Part shown: one piece after another, positions 32,628 through 41,593 of the stretch
How positions within the stretch are numbered: position 1 is the first letter of the stretch
How the letters are laid out: every line of letters begins with the position of its first letter
NCBI GenBank assembly: GCA_018609045.1
Contig: JABAYK010000001.1
Location: forward strand, 10,655 to 54,677
Length of the DNA: 44,023 nucleotides
DNA from: Flavobacteriales bacterium
Lineage (GTDB): Bacteria; Bacteroidota; Bacteroidia; Flavobacteriales_G; Salibacteraceae
Direction of reading: 5' to 3'
The notes under the pieces: generated by a model
The model's database searches: none
Seen by the model: only the letters and a program-made list of their open reading frames with translations
What the model was told of the DNA's origin: nothing
Translations under genes and position numbers: made by a program

Positions 32628-34232
32628 ATGAAAAATAATATATCTCTCTTACTATATACAATAATATTTGCCTTATTAATCAACTTCAATTTAATTGGGC
32701 AAGATTTTAAAGTAGCCATATTTTTAAACGATAAACCCAATAACAATTTTGACCCATATACCTTTTTCGACCAAAAAGCCATAGAAAGAAGAGTTAAGCA
32801 CAACTTACCTCTTTTTGATTATTCTGATTTACCCGTTAATACAACTTATGTTGAAGAAATATCTGAAAACGTAAATCAAGTTAAAGCTGTTTCAAGATGG
32901 TTAAATGCTGTTATCGCTTTCGCTGATGAAAACCAAGTTGATACGCTAAAAGCCTTGCACTTTGTAAAAGAAGTTGAAGTTTTAAAAATTTACGAAAAAG
33001 CGATTAGTTCTAAGCAAATTGAAATTGAAATAAATTCTGGTTGGGAAAAACTGAGGGTAAAGCAAATTAACAGAATGGGTTATCAATTTTTTAAAGATCA
33101 AAATATTGATGGTTCTGGTGTGAGAGTGGCCGTTTTTGATGCTGGTTTTCCTTATGTTAATGAGCACGAAGCTTTCCAACACCTTTTTAAAAACAATAAA
33201 ATCATAAAAACTTACGATTTTGTAAAAAACCGCGAAGATGTTTACGGAGCGAGCAGTCATGGCGCCATGTGTTTGAGTAATATTGCTGGTATAGCCCCAA
33301 ACGGACCTTTAGGATTGGCAACAGGTGCTGAATTTTTATTGGCTAGAACAGAACGAGGTTTATTGGAGCCATTATCTGAAGAAGAAAATTGGTTGATGGC
33401 AGCCGAATGGGCAGATAAAAATGGCGCTGATATTATTTCATCTTCTTTAGGGTACACCGAAAAAAGATACACTACTGATGAAATGGATGGACACACAAGC
33501 ATAGTGTCTGAAGCTGCAAGATTTGCAATCCGCAAAGGAATTTTAGTAGTAAATGCTGCCGGAAACGAGGGAACCGACGCTTGGAAATACATTGGAACTC
33601 CAGCAGATGTAGACTCAGTTTTGTCAATTGGTGGAATTGACCCTACAAATGATTATCATGTTGGGTTTAGCTCATTCGGGCCTAATGCCCTAATGCAATT
33701 AAAACCAAATGTTTCTGCATACGGAATTGCAGCAGTAGCGAGTAAACACAATACTTATAAAACAATTTCGGGTACTTCGTTTGCTACGCCTTTAACGGCA
33801 GGTTTTGCTGCTTGTGTTTTGCAATTAAATCCAGGTTATACTAACATGCAACTTTTTAAGGCAATTGAAAAGTCAGGACACCTTTACCCCTATTTTGATT
33901 ACGCTCATGGTTATGGAATTCCCCAAGCTTCGGCAGTTACAAATAATCAAAATAAGGTTTCTCCAACCTTCAAATTAGAAAATACAGGAGAAGAATTTCA
34001 TGTAAAAATTGAAAACTTCATGCCTGATGAAAAACCTGCAAATAAATCTGACTCTTACCTCTACTATCATTTAGTAAATAAAAATAAGGTATTAGAAAAC
34101 TATAAAGTAATTAAAGTATCTACTGATAATCCTATTTCATTTTTAAAAGAAGATTTAAAACCATTCGCCGTTTTAAGAATTCATTACAAGGGTTATACCT
34201 TAACCAAAGATTTAAAAGCAATTGAACAATGA
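32628..34232 (+). CDS. S8 family (subtilisin-like) serine peptidase, secreted
   Basis: A 534-residue peptidase. An N-terminal signal peptide (NNISLLLYTIIFALLINFNLIGQ) and a propeptide-like region precede the catalytic domain. The triad is Asp in VAVFDAGFP, His in SSHGAMCLS, and Ser in ISGTSFATPL; the oxyanion Asn is in VVNAAGNEG. After the domain comes a C-terminal region with no FYPNP-type T9SS sorting signal, so its route and location are uncertain. It overlaps the next gene by four bases (ATGA), so translation is likely coupled. Confidence 0.87.
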   Translation: MKNNISLLLYTIIFALLINFNLIGQDFKVAIFLNDKPNNNFDPYTFFDQKAIERRVKHNLPLFDYSDLPVNTTYVEEISENVNQVKAVSRWLNAVIAFADENQVDTLKALHFVKEVEVLKIYEKAISSKQIEIEINSGWEKLRVKQINRMGYQFFKDQNIDGSGVRVAVFDAGFPYVNEHEAFQHLFKNNKIIKTYDFVKNREDVYGASSHGAMCLSNIAGIAPNGPLGLATGAEFLLARTERGLLEPLSEEENWLMAAEWADKNGADIISSSLGYTEKRYTTDEMDGHTSIVSEAARFAIRKGILVVNAAGNEGTDAWKYIGTPADVDSVLSIGGIDPTNDYHVGFSSFGPNALMQLKPNVSAYGIAAVASKHNTYKTISGTSFATPLTAGFAACVLQLNPGYTNMQLFKAIEKSGHLYPYFDYAHGYGIPQASAVTNNQNKVSPTFKLENTGEEFHVKIENFMPDEKPANKSDSYLYYHLVNKNKVLENYKVIKVSTDNPISFLKEDLKPFAVLRIHYKGYTLTKDLKAIEQ

Positions 34233-34903
34233 AAAAATTATTATTCTCAATATTGGTTTTGTCAATTACTACAGCTATTTCTGCCCAAGAAATTTTGTTA
34301 AACGAAACACCAGATGATTCTCTAAACATCTCAAAAAACATAAAAGGAACTTCATTTGGAACTGTATTCGGAATTGGAGTTCCACTTGGGGATGGGGCCG
34401 GCCCAAATGGTCAAGTAAAAAAGTGGAATTCAAGTATTTTTAATTTCAATATTTATTACCAAAACAGGTTTTCAAATATTGTAGGTTATACTGCATATTT
34501 AAGATATACTAACGAGAATTATCGAATAGACCAAAATATTTATGCTACCGAAAAAGTAATAACCAACAGCTTTGGAGTTGGTTTAGGTTTAAAACTTTTT
34601 GCAGGAACAGGAAAGCATTATAAAAAGTACCTTGAATTAGGCGGCTACGCCGATTTTGTTACTGGCTCTAGGGTTCATCGAATTGATGAGAGTTTATTTA
34701 CAGGGGTTTTAAATGCAGATAAAGTAGAAATAATTCAGCACAAGCCAAGTATTGTAAATAATTTCAATTACGGTCCGTTATGTAAAATTGGCTTTAAAAA
34801 CTTTGCAATTTATGGCCGATATCGCCTTTCAGAATTATTTTCTCCAAATGTGTTTTATGATGAATTTACCCCTCTTGTAATTGGAGTAAATTTTGGAATT
34901 TGA
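34229..34903 (+). CDS. Outer-membrane beta-barrel protein (224 aa)
   Basis: A predicted signal peptide (KKLLFSILVLSITTAISAQ) and alternating strands suited to an eight-stranded barrel, such as RFSNIVGYTAYLRYT, LKLFAGTGKHY and the end FTPLVIGVNFGI (a C-terminal aromatic-like barrel end). I do not recognise a named family. Coupling to the S8 peptidase by ATGA suggests joint function at the envelope, which is inference. It ends with no gap to the convergent O-methyltransferase. Confidence 0.65.
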   Translation: MKKLLFSILVLSITTAISAQEILLNETPDDSLNISKNIKGTSFGTVFGIGVPLGDGAGPNGQVKKWNSSIFNFNIYYQNRFSNIVGYTAYLRYTNENYRIDQNIYATEKVITNSFGVGLGLKLFAGTGKHYKKYLELGGYADFVTGSRVHRIDESLFTGVLNADKVEIIQHKPSIVNNFNYGPLCKIGFKNFAIYGRYRLSELFSPNVFYDEFTPLVIGVNFGI

Positions 34904-35548
34904 TTATAGTTTTCTGCAAACCATCAATCCATCTCTAATAGGTAAAAGAATATTTTGAACTCTTGGGTCATCTTGAACCATTTTGTTAAATCGTTTTAAC
35001 CCGATGGTATCGATGTCATCTTTTTTAGGATTCTCTTCTAATATTTTGCCACTCCATAAAACATTGTCTGCCAATAGGTATCCTCCTGTTTTAAGTTTTG
35101 GTAAAGTCATTTCGAAGTAATTGCAATAATTGGCCTTGTCTGCATCTAAGAAAACTACATCAAACTCTTGGTCAATTTTTGGAATTATTTCTAAGGCATC
35201 TCCAACGTACCTTTTTACTGTATCTAAAATACCTGCTTTTTTAAAAAATTCAGTTTGAATAGGTTCTAATTCTTCGTTGTTATCTATCGTATGAATTTCT
35301 CCATTTTCGGCTAAACCTTCCGCAAAACAAATGGCAGAATACCCTGTGTAGGTTCCTACTTCTAAAATGGTTTTAGGTTTTATCATATTTGATAACATAC
35401 TTAATAACCTTCCTTGAAAATGACCTGCAATCATGCGTGGATTCATTACTTCTAAATGGGTTTTACGGTTAAGCCGGTAAAGCAATTGAGGCTCTGATTC
35501 TGTGTGTTGGTCTACATAATCGGCAATATTGGTGTTCAGAAAATCCAT
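34904..35548 (-). CDS. Class I SAM-dependent O-methyltransferase
   Basis: A 214-residue O-methyltransferase of the catechol/caffeoyl-CoA-like family. The SAM-binding loop is LEVGTYTGYSAICFAEG, the acidic residue ends strand 2 (IHTIDNNEE), VVFLDADKANYC holds the metal ligand, and LLADNVLWSGKI follows. It needs a divalent metal for catechol-type substrates. The substrate here is unknown. A TAnnTTTG-like box (TAACTTTG, reverse strand, 35564-35571) is upstream but without a clear -33 element. Confidence 0.88.
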   Translation of the reverse strand: MDFLNTNIADYVDQHTESEPQLLYRLNRKTHLEVMNPRMIAGHFQGRLLSMLSNMIKPKTILEVGTYTGYSAICFAEGLAENGEIHTIDNNEELEPIQTEFFKKAGILDTVKRYVGDALEIIPKIDQEFDVVFLDADKANYCNYFEMTLPKLKTGGYLLADNVLWSGKILEENPKKDDIDTIGLKRFNKMVQDDPRVQNILLPIRDGLMVCRKL

Positions 35549-35570
35549 AGTTTCGCGTTTTTACAAAGTT

Positions 35571-36992
35571 ATGAGGCATTTTTGGTTGTTTATCTTTTTG
35601 TTTTTTCTAATTTCTTACACCTTAAAAGGTCAAAATAATAACGAGCAAATTGTTATGGATGGCTTTTTTGAAGACTGGAATGCTTTTCCCGGTTTTATAG
35701 ATTCGGAGTTTGATGGTGAAGAAATAGATTTGGTAAAATACAGCTTAACCTACGACCACCAAAATCTGTATTTATATTTTGAAACTACACGAGAAATTGA
35801 CCTTTTTGATGGCACAAACCTGAAAATTTATTTCGATTTAGATGGAAATTCGAATACAGGAGAAAACATAAATACTATAGGCGCAGAACTGATTTTAGAT
35901 TTCGCGAAAAAAGAAATTTCATTTTTTCACACTGAAAACCCTAAAACTCAATCGATGAGTAGATTTGATGTGCTTGCCTTGCCAACATACACCTCAAAAG
36001 CATTTGAAATTTCCATCCCCATTTTAAAGGATGAATTCATCAACACACTAGTAAAATCTACCACAATAAATATTCAACTTGTTGCTGAAAGCACAACTGA
36101 AGATTATTTACCCAATTTAGGTGAATATTTTTCTGAAAACATTGAAATTTTAAAGGCTCCCATTTTTTACGACACAATTAGTTTTAAACAACCCAATACT
36201 TTTAGGTTATTGCATTACAACACATTTCATGATGGAATTACAAATGCTGAACGAAAAAATGAATTTAAAGCCCTTGTAAAGGCTATAAATCCTGATATTA
36301 TTTCTTTCAATGAGTTATGGAATACCACAGAAGAACAAGCCAAATTGTTTTTAAACTCTTGTTTCCCAAATGAAGTTTGGAGTGTAAAGAAAATCTCAGG
36401 AAATATTACGGCCACCAAATTTGAAGTTAACCAATGGTTTGAGGTTTCTAAAGGCGATAGAATTTTAGGTGGACTTTTTACAGCCAAATTAGAAACCGAC
36501 ACATTTCAAGTTTACCATACAAACATGCATTTAAGTTGTTGTGCCAAAGATGATCAAAGAAAAAAGCAAATTTTAGCCAATAATCTGTTTGTTGATTCAT
36601 TAAAAACAAACCAAATAATTAACTCAAAAAAGCCAATGATAATTTCAGGTGATATAAATTTGGTAGGTTTTAAAGAGCAATACGATAATCTCTTAAGAGG
36701 AAAAGATTTTGATAATCAAATTGATTATGACAATACTGAACTTGCCGATGTTTGTCCTAAATCTTTAAACACAAATGTTACTCGCACTTGGCGTGATGCC
36801 AAAAGCAAATACCCTCCAGGAAGATTAGACTACATTTTTTATTCAGACTCAAATCTTAAAATAGTGCAAAGTTTTGTACTCGATACAGAAACACTTTTAG
36901 AAAAAGACTTAAAACGTTTGGGCTTGTCTAAAACTATTACCACAAAAGCTTCAGACCACTTGCCATTGGTTGTAGATTTTTCGATTAACTGA
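35571..36992 (+). CDS. Secreted endonuclease/exonuclease/phosphatase (EEP) family hydrolase
   Basis: A 473-residue protein. Signal peptide HFWLFIFLFFLISYTLKGQ; a beta-sandwich-like N-terminal domain (residues about 25-200, with DGFFEDW, YSLTYDHQNLYLYFETT, a CBM9-like pattern); then the EEP catalytic domain with FRLLHYNTF, the Glu in ISFNELWN, HTNMHLSCC, ISGDINLVG and the final SDHLPLVVDF. These give a metal-dependent phosphodiesterase site, possibly nuclease or sphingomyelinase-like. The start at 35571 leaves the signal intact; the frame opens further upstream. The genes upstream and downstream do not explain its substrate. Confidence 0.78.
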   Translation: MRHFWLFIFLFFLISYTLKGQNNNEQIVMDGFFEDWNAFPGFIDSEFDGEEIDLVKYSLTYDHQNLYLYFETTREIDLFDGTNLKIYFDLDGNSNTGENINTIGAELILDFAKKEISFFHTENPKTQSMSRFDVLALPTYTSKAFEISIPILKDEFINTLVKSTTINIQLVAESTTEDYLPNLGEYFSENIEILKAPIFYDTISFKQPNTFRLLHYNTFHDGITNAERKNEFKALVKAINPDIISFNELWNTTEEQAKLFLNSCFPNEVWSVKKISGNITATKFEVNQWFEVSKGDRILGGLFTAKLETDTFQVYHTNMHLSCCAKDDQRKKQILANNLFVDSLKTNQIINSKKPMIISGDINLVGFKEQYDNLLRGKDFDNQIDYDNTELADVCPKSLNTNVTRTWRDAKSKYPPGRLDYIFYSDSNLKIVQSFVLDTETLLEKDLKRLGLSKTITTKASDHLPLVVDFSIN

Positions 36993-37169
36993 TTTTTCTC
37001 ATACCTAATATTGATGTGGGTCATCAAATACCTTTATTGATAGTATCATCTTTGGAGCAGAAAAGAAATCGAGCGAAGCAATTCAGTATTTTTCTTCATA
37101 AGTTCTTTCTTTCCTCAGGCGGTTTTTGTTCGGTTTCTTTTCTTTTATTTTCGCCATAAATTTTCTACT

Positions 37170-37727
37170 ATGGCACTTACTCCAACAACTCAAATTGAAT
37201 TAGGATTTAAAGCCCCACAATTTTTATTGGCTGATACTGTAACAGGTAATTTGTTCGGTTTTGATGATATCAAGGGAGAAAAAGGTACTTTGGTAATGTT
37301 TATTTGTAACCATTGTCCTTATGTTGTTCATGTAATAAAAGAGCTAGTTTCAGTTGCCAAAACATACCAACCAAAAGGATTTGGTTTTGTGGCCATCAGC
37401 GCAAATGATATAGAAAATTACCCAGATGATTCACCAGAAAAAATGACATTATTTGCCCAAGAAAACAATTTCTCATTCCCATATTTATTTGATGAAACAC
37501 AAGAAGTAGCAAAAGCCTATGATGCAGCTTGCACTCCTGATTTTTCTTTGTTTGATGAAAATGAAAGCTGTGTTTATCGCGGGCGGCTAGATGCATCAAC
37601 ACCTGGAAATAAAATGCTTAACGATGGCAAGGATTTAAGATTGGCTTTAGATTGTTTACTAAAAGGAGAAAAAATCCCGGAGCCTCAATACCCAAGTATG
37701 GGTTGTAACATAAAATGGAAAAAATAA
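37170..37727 (+). CDS. Thioredoxin-like/redoxin family protein
   Basis: A 185-residue thioredoxin-fold protein of the AhpC/TSA-redoxin type without a signal peptide. The active-site CxxC is FICNHCPYVVHVI, a common cytoplasmic redoxin motif in Bacteroidota. DDSPEKMTLFAQENNFSFPYLFDETQEVAKAYDAACTPDFSLFD matches the family. It probably acts as a thiol peroxidase or reductase; the partner is unknown. The 177 bases upstream hold no recognisable gene. Confidence 0.78.
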   Translation: MALTPTTQIELGFKAPQFLLADTVTGNLFGFDDIKGEKGTLVMFICNHCPYVVHVIKELVSVAKTYQPKGFGFVAISANDIENYPDDSPEKMTLFAQENNFSFPYLFDETQEVAKAYDAACTPDFSLFDENESCVYRGRLDASTPGNKMLNDGKDLRLALDCLLKGEKIPEPQYPSMGCNIKWKK

Positions 37728-37728
37728 A

Positions 37729-39894
37729 TTAAAGCTTATTTACTTTTTGTGTTATTATTTCATTTCCATGTATGTATTTTAACACATAAATTCCAGGTTT
37801 TTGATTCTGTAAATCAATTACATGTGTGTTTTTTTCTTGCTGAACCAAACTTCCCGAAATACTGAAAATTTGAATCTCGCAGTTGGGTTTTGCTCCTAAA
37901 ACATAAACCAAGTCTGAAGTTGGGTTAGGAAAGAATATAACTTCTTGGTTTCTTACATTAGTACTTACTGATGATAATGCCAGAGCCTGTTCAACAGCTT
38001 TAAAAGCATCTACTTTTCCAAATCCCCACAAGGTTGAGCCTTCGGCAGGCAATACTCCTGTTTTATCATCATGCCTTGCGGTAGATTTTAAAATTTGTTT
38101 AACCTCATCTGCATTTAAGTTTGGGTTGGCTTGTAGCATTAAAGCAACAACTCCAGCAGTTGCAGGTGAAGACATGGAAGTACCTGAGAACCTAGCAAAA
38201 TCATAGCTTTTACCATTAAAACTAACCGACCTAGACTTGGTATAACTTCTTGTAGTGAAAGAAGAAATAGAAGATTCTACATTTACCCCAGGTGCAGTAA
38301 TATCTGGTTTCATTGTACCATCCAAATTAGGACCATGACTCGAGAAGTTAGCAATACTTCCGTTTATGATTGTACCATTTGTCAAATTAATTTGAGAAGA
38401 GTGAGCCCCAACAGCAATTACACTTTTTGTGCAAGCAGGTTCTCCAACACTATAAAATTGATCTCCTAAAGTTGCGCCACTTCCAAAGGCAGCAAAGGGC
38501 ATTCCCCAATTTCCTGCTCCATTGCTTAAATTGGTTACGTTAAAAAAGTGAACTTTTCCTGAAGTTGAAGTTGCCCTAAGGATTACTCGCTTTAAAACAT
38601 TTTCGTTTTTTAAACTTAACCTCAAAAACGGCTTTTGATTTAGTGGATGACTAGTTTCTTTAAGTACTTCTATATAAACTGAATCAGTGCCTGCAAGAAG
38701 CACAGTATCATTAAAAGAACCAGAAAAGCTTGTATTGTAAAACCTAGAATAAGTTTCCAAAACATTGCCATTGTAAATTTCTATTCGGGCAGAAAAAGAA
38801 TTTCCTGGTTCTCCCCACATCGATAAATCTTGGCCCCACATATTTGGATTACCAATGTAACTATCAAAATTTACCTTGCTAAAAATGGTATCACCTGTAA
38901 AATCTTTTTCGATATGAAAAGCAACATCACCATTGTTACCTGCTGAAGTAACCACAATTAACCCATCTGTTGCCAGTTGGTCTAAAGCTTGGCTTAGCAA
39001 TCCATTTCCATCAAGGGTGCCAATATGGTACAACCCCCAACTCATGTTAATTACCAACCTCTTACCTAAACCTTTCGCCTTTTGGTGCATCCAGTTTACT
39101 GCGTCTAAAGCTGAAGCTTCGTCTAAATAAAATTGTGAGAACAAAAACTCACTCTCATACGCCATTCCTTTTAACCCCACTCCTGCCCCACTTCCACCTG
39201 CAATTCCTGCTACGTGCGAGCCATGTGTTGCATAGTCGTAATAAACACAAGCTGTATCGCTTTCTGTTGCTAAAAGGTTGGTTACACCTTCTATTTCAGC
39301 CCCGTAAGTAAACCCGCTCGGCGGTGTTCCTCCATTTCTAAATTGATCCCAAACGGCAATAATTCTTGTTTGTTGAAGCGCCGTATCGTAAAACATAGGA
39401 TGTGTATAATCAAAGCCCCAATCGGTAATTCCAATTATTACATTTTTCCCAGTGATGGGTAATCCTTTGGAAGTTAGGTTTTCCCAAACACTATCTACTC
39501 TCAGATCGATAACAGCATTGTCAAGATTAGGGTTTATTTTTCTGGATACTTCAAGATTTAAAACATTTTTCAAGTTTTGAATTTGGTTTAAACTTCCAAC
39601 TTCAATTTTTATAGAATGAATATCTCCAACTGAAGTTGAGAGCATAAAACCCTCCGGTAAATCTTTGCTTGCGTTAAACTTATTGTTTGATTTAATTAAG
39701 GCAGAAACATATTTTTTTCCCTCAATTGTTTGCAAGCTAAAATTATTTGAAGTTATTGTTGACTCTGATAAATTTTGATTTTCAAGATCCCTTGACATCT
39801 CATGAAAAACTTTAGCAGATTCAGCCGAAATTCTAGGTTGTGCAAATACGGTAAATGCAATAAAACAAGAAAAGATAATTATCAGGTTCTTCAT
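37729..39894 (-). CDS. S8 family serine peptidase with T9SS C-terminal sorting domain
   Basis: A 721-residue secreted subtilisin. Signal peptide KNLIIIFSCFIAFTVFAQ, a propeptide, then the triad: Asp in GITDWGFDYTHP, His in HGSHVAGIAGG, Ser in SGTSMSSPATAG, and AGNNGD for the oxyanion Asn. The tail (about 655-721) is a type A T9SS sorting domain: VIFFPNPTSDLVYV and IQIFSISGSLVQ...PGIYVLKYIHG. So it is exported across the outer membrane by T9SS. It is preceded, 22 bases away, by the CPBP gene with a perfect 14-bp palindrome between them. Confidence 0.9.
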   Translation of the reverse strand: MKNLIIIFSCFIAFTVFAQPRISAESAKVFHEMSRDLENQNLSESTITSNNFSLQTIEGKKYVSALIKSNNKFNASKDLPEGFMLSTSVGDIHSIKIEVGSLNQIQNLKNVLNLEVSRKINPNLDNAVIDLRVDSVWENLTSKGLPITGKNVIIGITDWGFDYTHPMFYDTALQQTRIIAVWDQFRNGGTPPSGFTYGAEIEGVTNLLATESDTACVYYDYATHGSHVAGIAGGSGAGVGLKGMAYESEFLFSQFYLDEASALDAVNWMHQKAKGLGKRLVINMSWGLYHIGTLDGNGLLSQALDQLATDGLIVVTSAGNNGDVAFHIEKDFTGDTIFSKVNFDSYIGNPNMWGQDLSMWGEPGNSFSARIEIYNGNVLETYSRFYNTSFSGSFNDTVLLAGTDSVYIEVLKETSHPLNQKPFLRLSLKNENVLKRVILRATSTSGKVHFFNVTNLSNGAGNWGMPFAAFGSGATLGDQFYSVGEPACTKSVIAVGAHSSQINLTNGTIINGSIANFSSHGPNLDGTMKPDITAPGVNVESSISSFTTRSYTKSRSVSFNGKSYDFARFSGTSMSSPATAGVVALMLQANPNLNADEVKQILKSTARHDDKTGVLPAEGSTLWGFGKVDAFKAVEQALALSSVSTNVRNQEVIFFPNPTSDLVYVLGAKPNCEIQIFSISGSLVQQEKNTHVIDLQNQKPGIYVLKYIHGNEIITQKVNKL

Positions 39895-39916
39895 AAATCA
39901 AGCTTGATTCACGAAA

Positions 39917-40516
39917 TTAATCTAAAAAAGAAGAAGAATCTTCTTGAGATTCTTCAGTGGATTCTTCCTCTTCATCATTTACCATTTTGTAAAGCAAAAA
40001 AACATCAATGGCAAAGTGAGCCGAAATTGATGTCCAAATTCCAAAAAACTCATAGCCGTAACCCAAAGCTGCAATTACTATGGTCATGAAAATTCCATAA
40101 ACAGAAAGTTTCCAATTTTTTGGATTTAAGTAACCATGTATGGCAACAAAAAATATTGCTGTTATCCAAATACCCCAAAATTGTTGCAAAGCTCCCCTAA
40201 AAAAAAGCTCCTCTCCAAAGCCTGCACAAAACGAAATGAAAATAATTTCGTGAATACTTAAGTCTAAATTTCCAAGAAGGTTACTGTAATCTTTAAACCC
40301 ATCTTTTAGTTTTTTGATGTTCACAATTTTCCATCCTGCAAAAGCAGATATAAAACCAAATGGAATACCAATAGCCAATTGCAAAAAAAAGTTGGTTCTG
40401 TTTAAAAATGGGAAATACCAAACTTGGTCGCTGAAAAAATAGTTAACCAAAAAGCCTGCTATTCCAAAGCCAAAAAGGGTAATAAAACCTAGAGAAAGAA
40501 AAATATTTTTATTCAA
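39917..40516 (-). CDS. CPBP family intramembrane glutamic endopeptidase
   Basis: A 199-residue membrane protein with several helices. The motif EELFFRG (EExxxR) with a later HGYLNP and SAHFAID are the CPBP (Abi) family's conserved Glu, Arg and His positions. The family includes CAAX prenyl endopeptidase relatives and proteins involved in bacteriocin self-immunity; substrate unknown. It ends with an acidic Ser/Glu tail (DDEEEESTEESQEDSS). It starts six bases after the broken SRPBCC gene on the same strand. Confidence 0.82.
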   Translation of the reverse strand: MNKNIFLSLGFITLFGFGIAGFLVNYFFSDQVWYFPFLNRTNFFLQLAIGIPFGFISAFAGWKIVNIKKLKDGFKDYSNLLGNLDLSIHEIIFISFCAGFGEELFFRGALQQFWGIWITAIFFVAIHGYLNPKNWKLSVYGIFMTIVIAALGYGYEFFGIWTSISAHFAIDVFLLYKMVNDEEEESTEESQEDSSSFLD

Positions 40517-40522
40517 AAAATA

Positions 40523-41164
40523 CTATTTAGGAATACAAATTCGTGTTCTCAAATCTGCAGTTCTAGTGTAGTCGGATGGCATCACAATATATTCTTCGAA
40601 AGGGTCGCAACAAACCTTAATATTATTACTAAAAATGTGATTTTCTAAATAATACCTAATGTCATCCAGCTGATTATAGCTTCCATTAACCTCAATAAAT
40701 ATTATTTCACCCATCATTAAAGTTGGCACTATCTCTCCTTTTCCAATAAGTTCTCCTTTGGTAGGAATACCAACTTCAACTGTTTGGTTTTCGCCATAAC
40801 TATTGTGAAATATGGTGAATGGTGCTCCCACTTGCTCAAAACCCATTGAGTCTATGTAATTTTTAATTTCATCGATTGCCGGCCAAACAAATTCTCTGGA
40901 AGCTATTCTTTTTTTTGAAACAGTTTTGGTGATAGATAAAACGTTTTTAAATCCATAAAAACCTTCTCGAATTTTTGGCATTCCGGCCAAATAAGCAGCC
41001 TTCATTGAATCGGCTAAAACAATAAATGAGTTCTCAATTTCTTCTGAAATATTTTTAGAAATTGCATTTTTTCTGAGCCTACCTAAAAAACTAGTGTTTG
41101 ACTGTATTTGAACTACGCAAAGAGATTTTGTACCAACAGGATTTATTTCCCATTCAATATCCAT
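40523..41164 (-). pseudogene. SRPBCC/GyrI-like gene, downstream part after an in-frame stop
   Basis: This 213-residue part begins MDIEWEINPVGTKSLCVVQI, the second half of an SRPBCC (START-like) domain, and continues with a GyrI-like ligand-binding domain (IASREFVWPAIDEIKNYI, VEVGIPTKGE, EYIVMPSD). It has no start of its own that would make a complete domain. The same frame runs on from 41533 through a single TAA (41180-41182). If it is translated alone from 41164, only half of the SRPBCC fold is made. Confidence 0.68.
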
Positions 41165-41179
41165 TTCGCTATCGAAACC

Positions 41180-41533
41180 TTAATAATCATTGAACTTTAA
41201 CCTAACCTCTTTATCCTCTTTATTATGGGTAATTGTTATTTCACCATTTTTCTCTCCTTCTAAATCTGCCCAATAATAATTGGCCCCTACTCCCGATGAA
41301 GGGGAAGAAAAAACAAATTTTTGGTCAGAAAAACCTTTTTCCCAAATAGACCAACCATTTCTATTTTTTAAATCGTTTAAATATTGGTAAGCAAACCTAG
41401 GCGGCACATCAATTTCGGTTTGCCTAATTAAAGTATAATTCGAACTAGTTAAACTCAACCAAATAAGCATTATACCAAGTAAACTTAAAATGATAATAAC
41501 AATGCTTTTTAAATATTTTTTCTTCTTTGCCAT
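41180..41533 (-). pseudogene. SRPBCC/GyrI-like gene, upstream part ending at an in-frame stop
   Basis: A 117-residue reading frame with a basic N-terminus, one membrane helix (SIVIIILSLLGIMLIWLSL) and the first half of an SRPBCC domain (IDVPPRFAYQYLNDLKNRNGWSIWEKGF). It stops at FNDY with TAA (41180-41182). The next in-frame codons are GFDSE, then M at 41164, so one base change joins the halves into a usual 336-residue anchored SRPBCC/GyrI protein. The ATG at 41533 is seven bases after a TAnnTTTG box (41540-41547). An in-frame TTG at 41542 is less likely. Confidence 0.7.
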
Positions 41534-41593
41534 CGTTTTCAAAAGTAAAATTTTGATTATTTGTTAAAGTTTTATTTTTACCTCGTTTTTCAC

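Noticed and set aside
36993..37169. 177-base gap with possible regulatory function
   Set aside because: No ORF, promoter box of the right form, terminator or RNA motif was visible.
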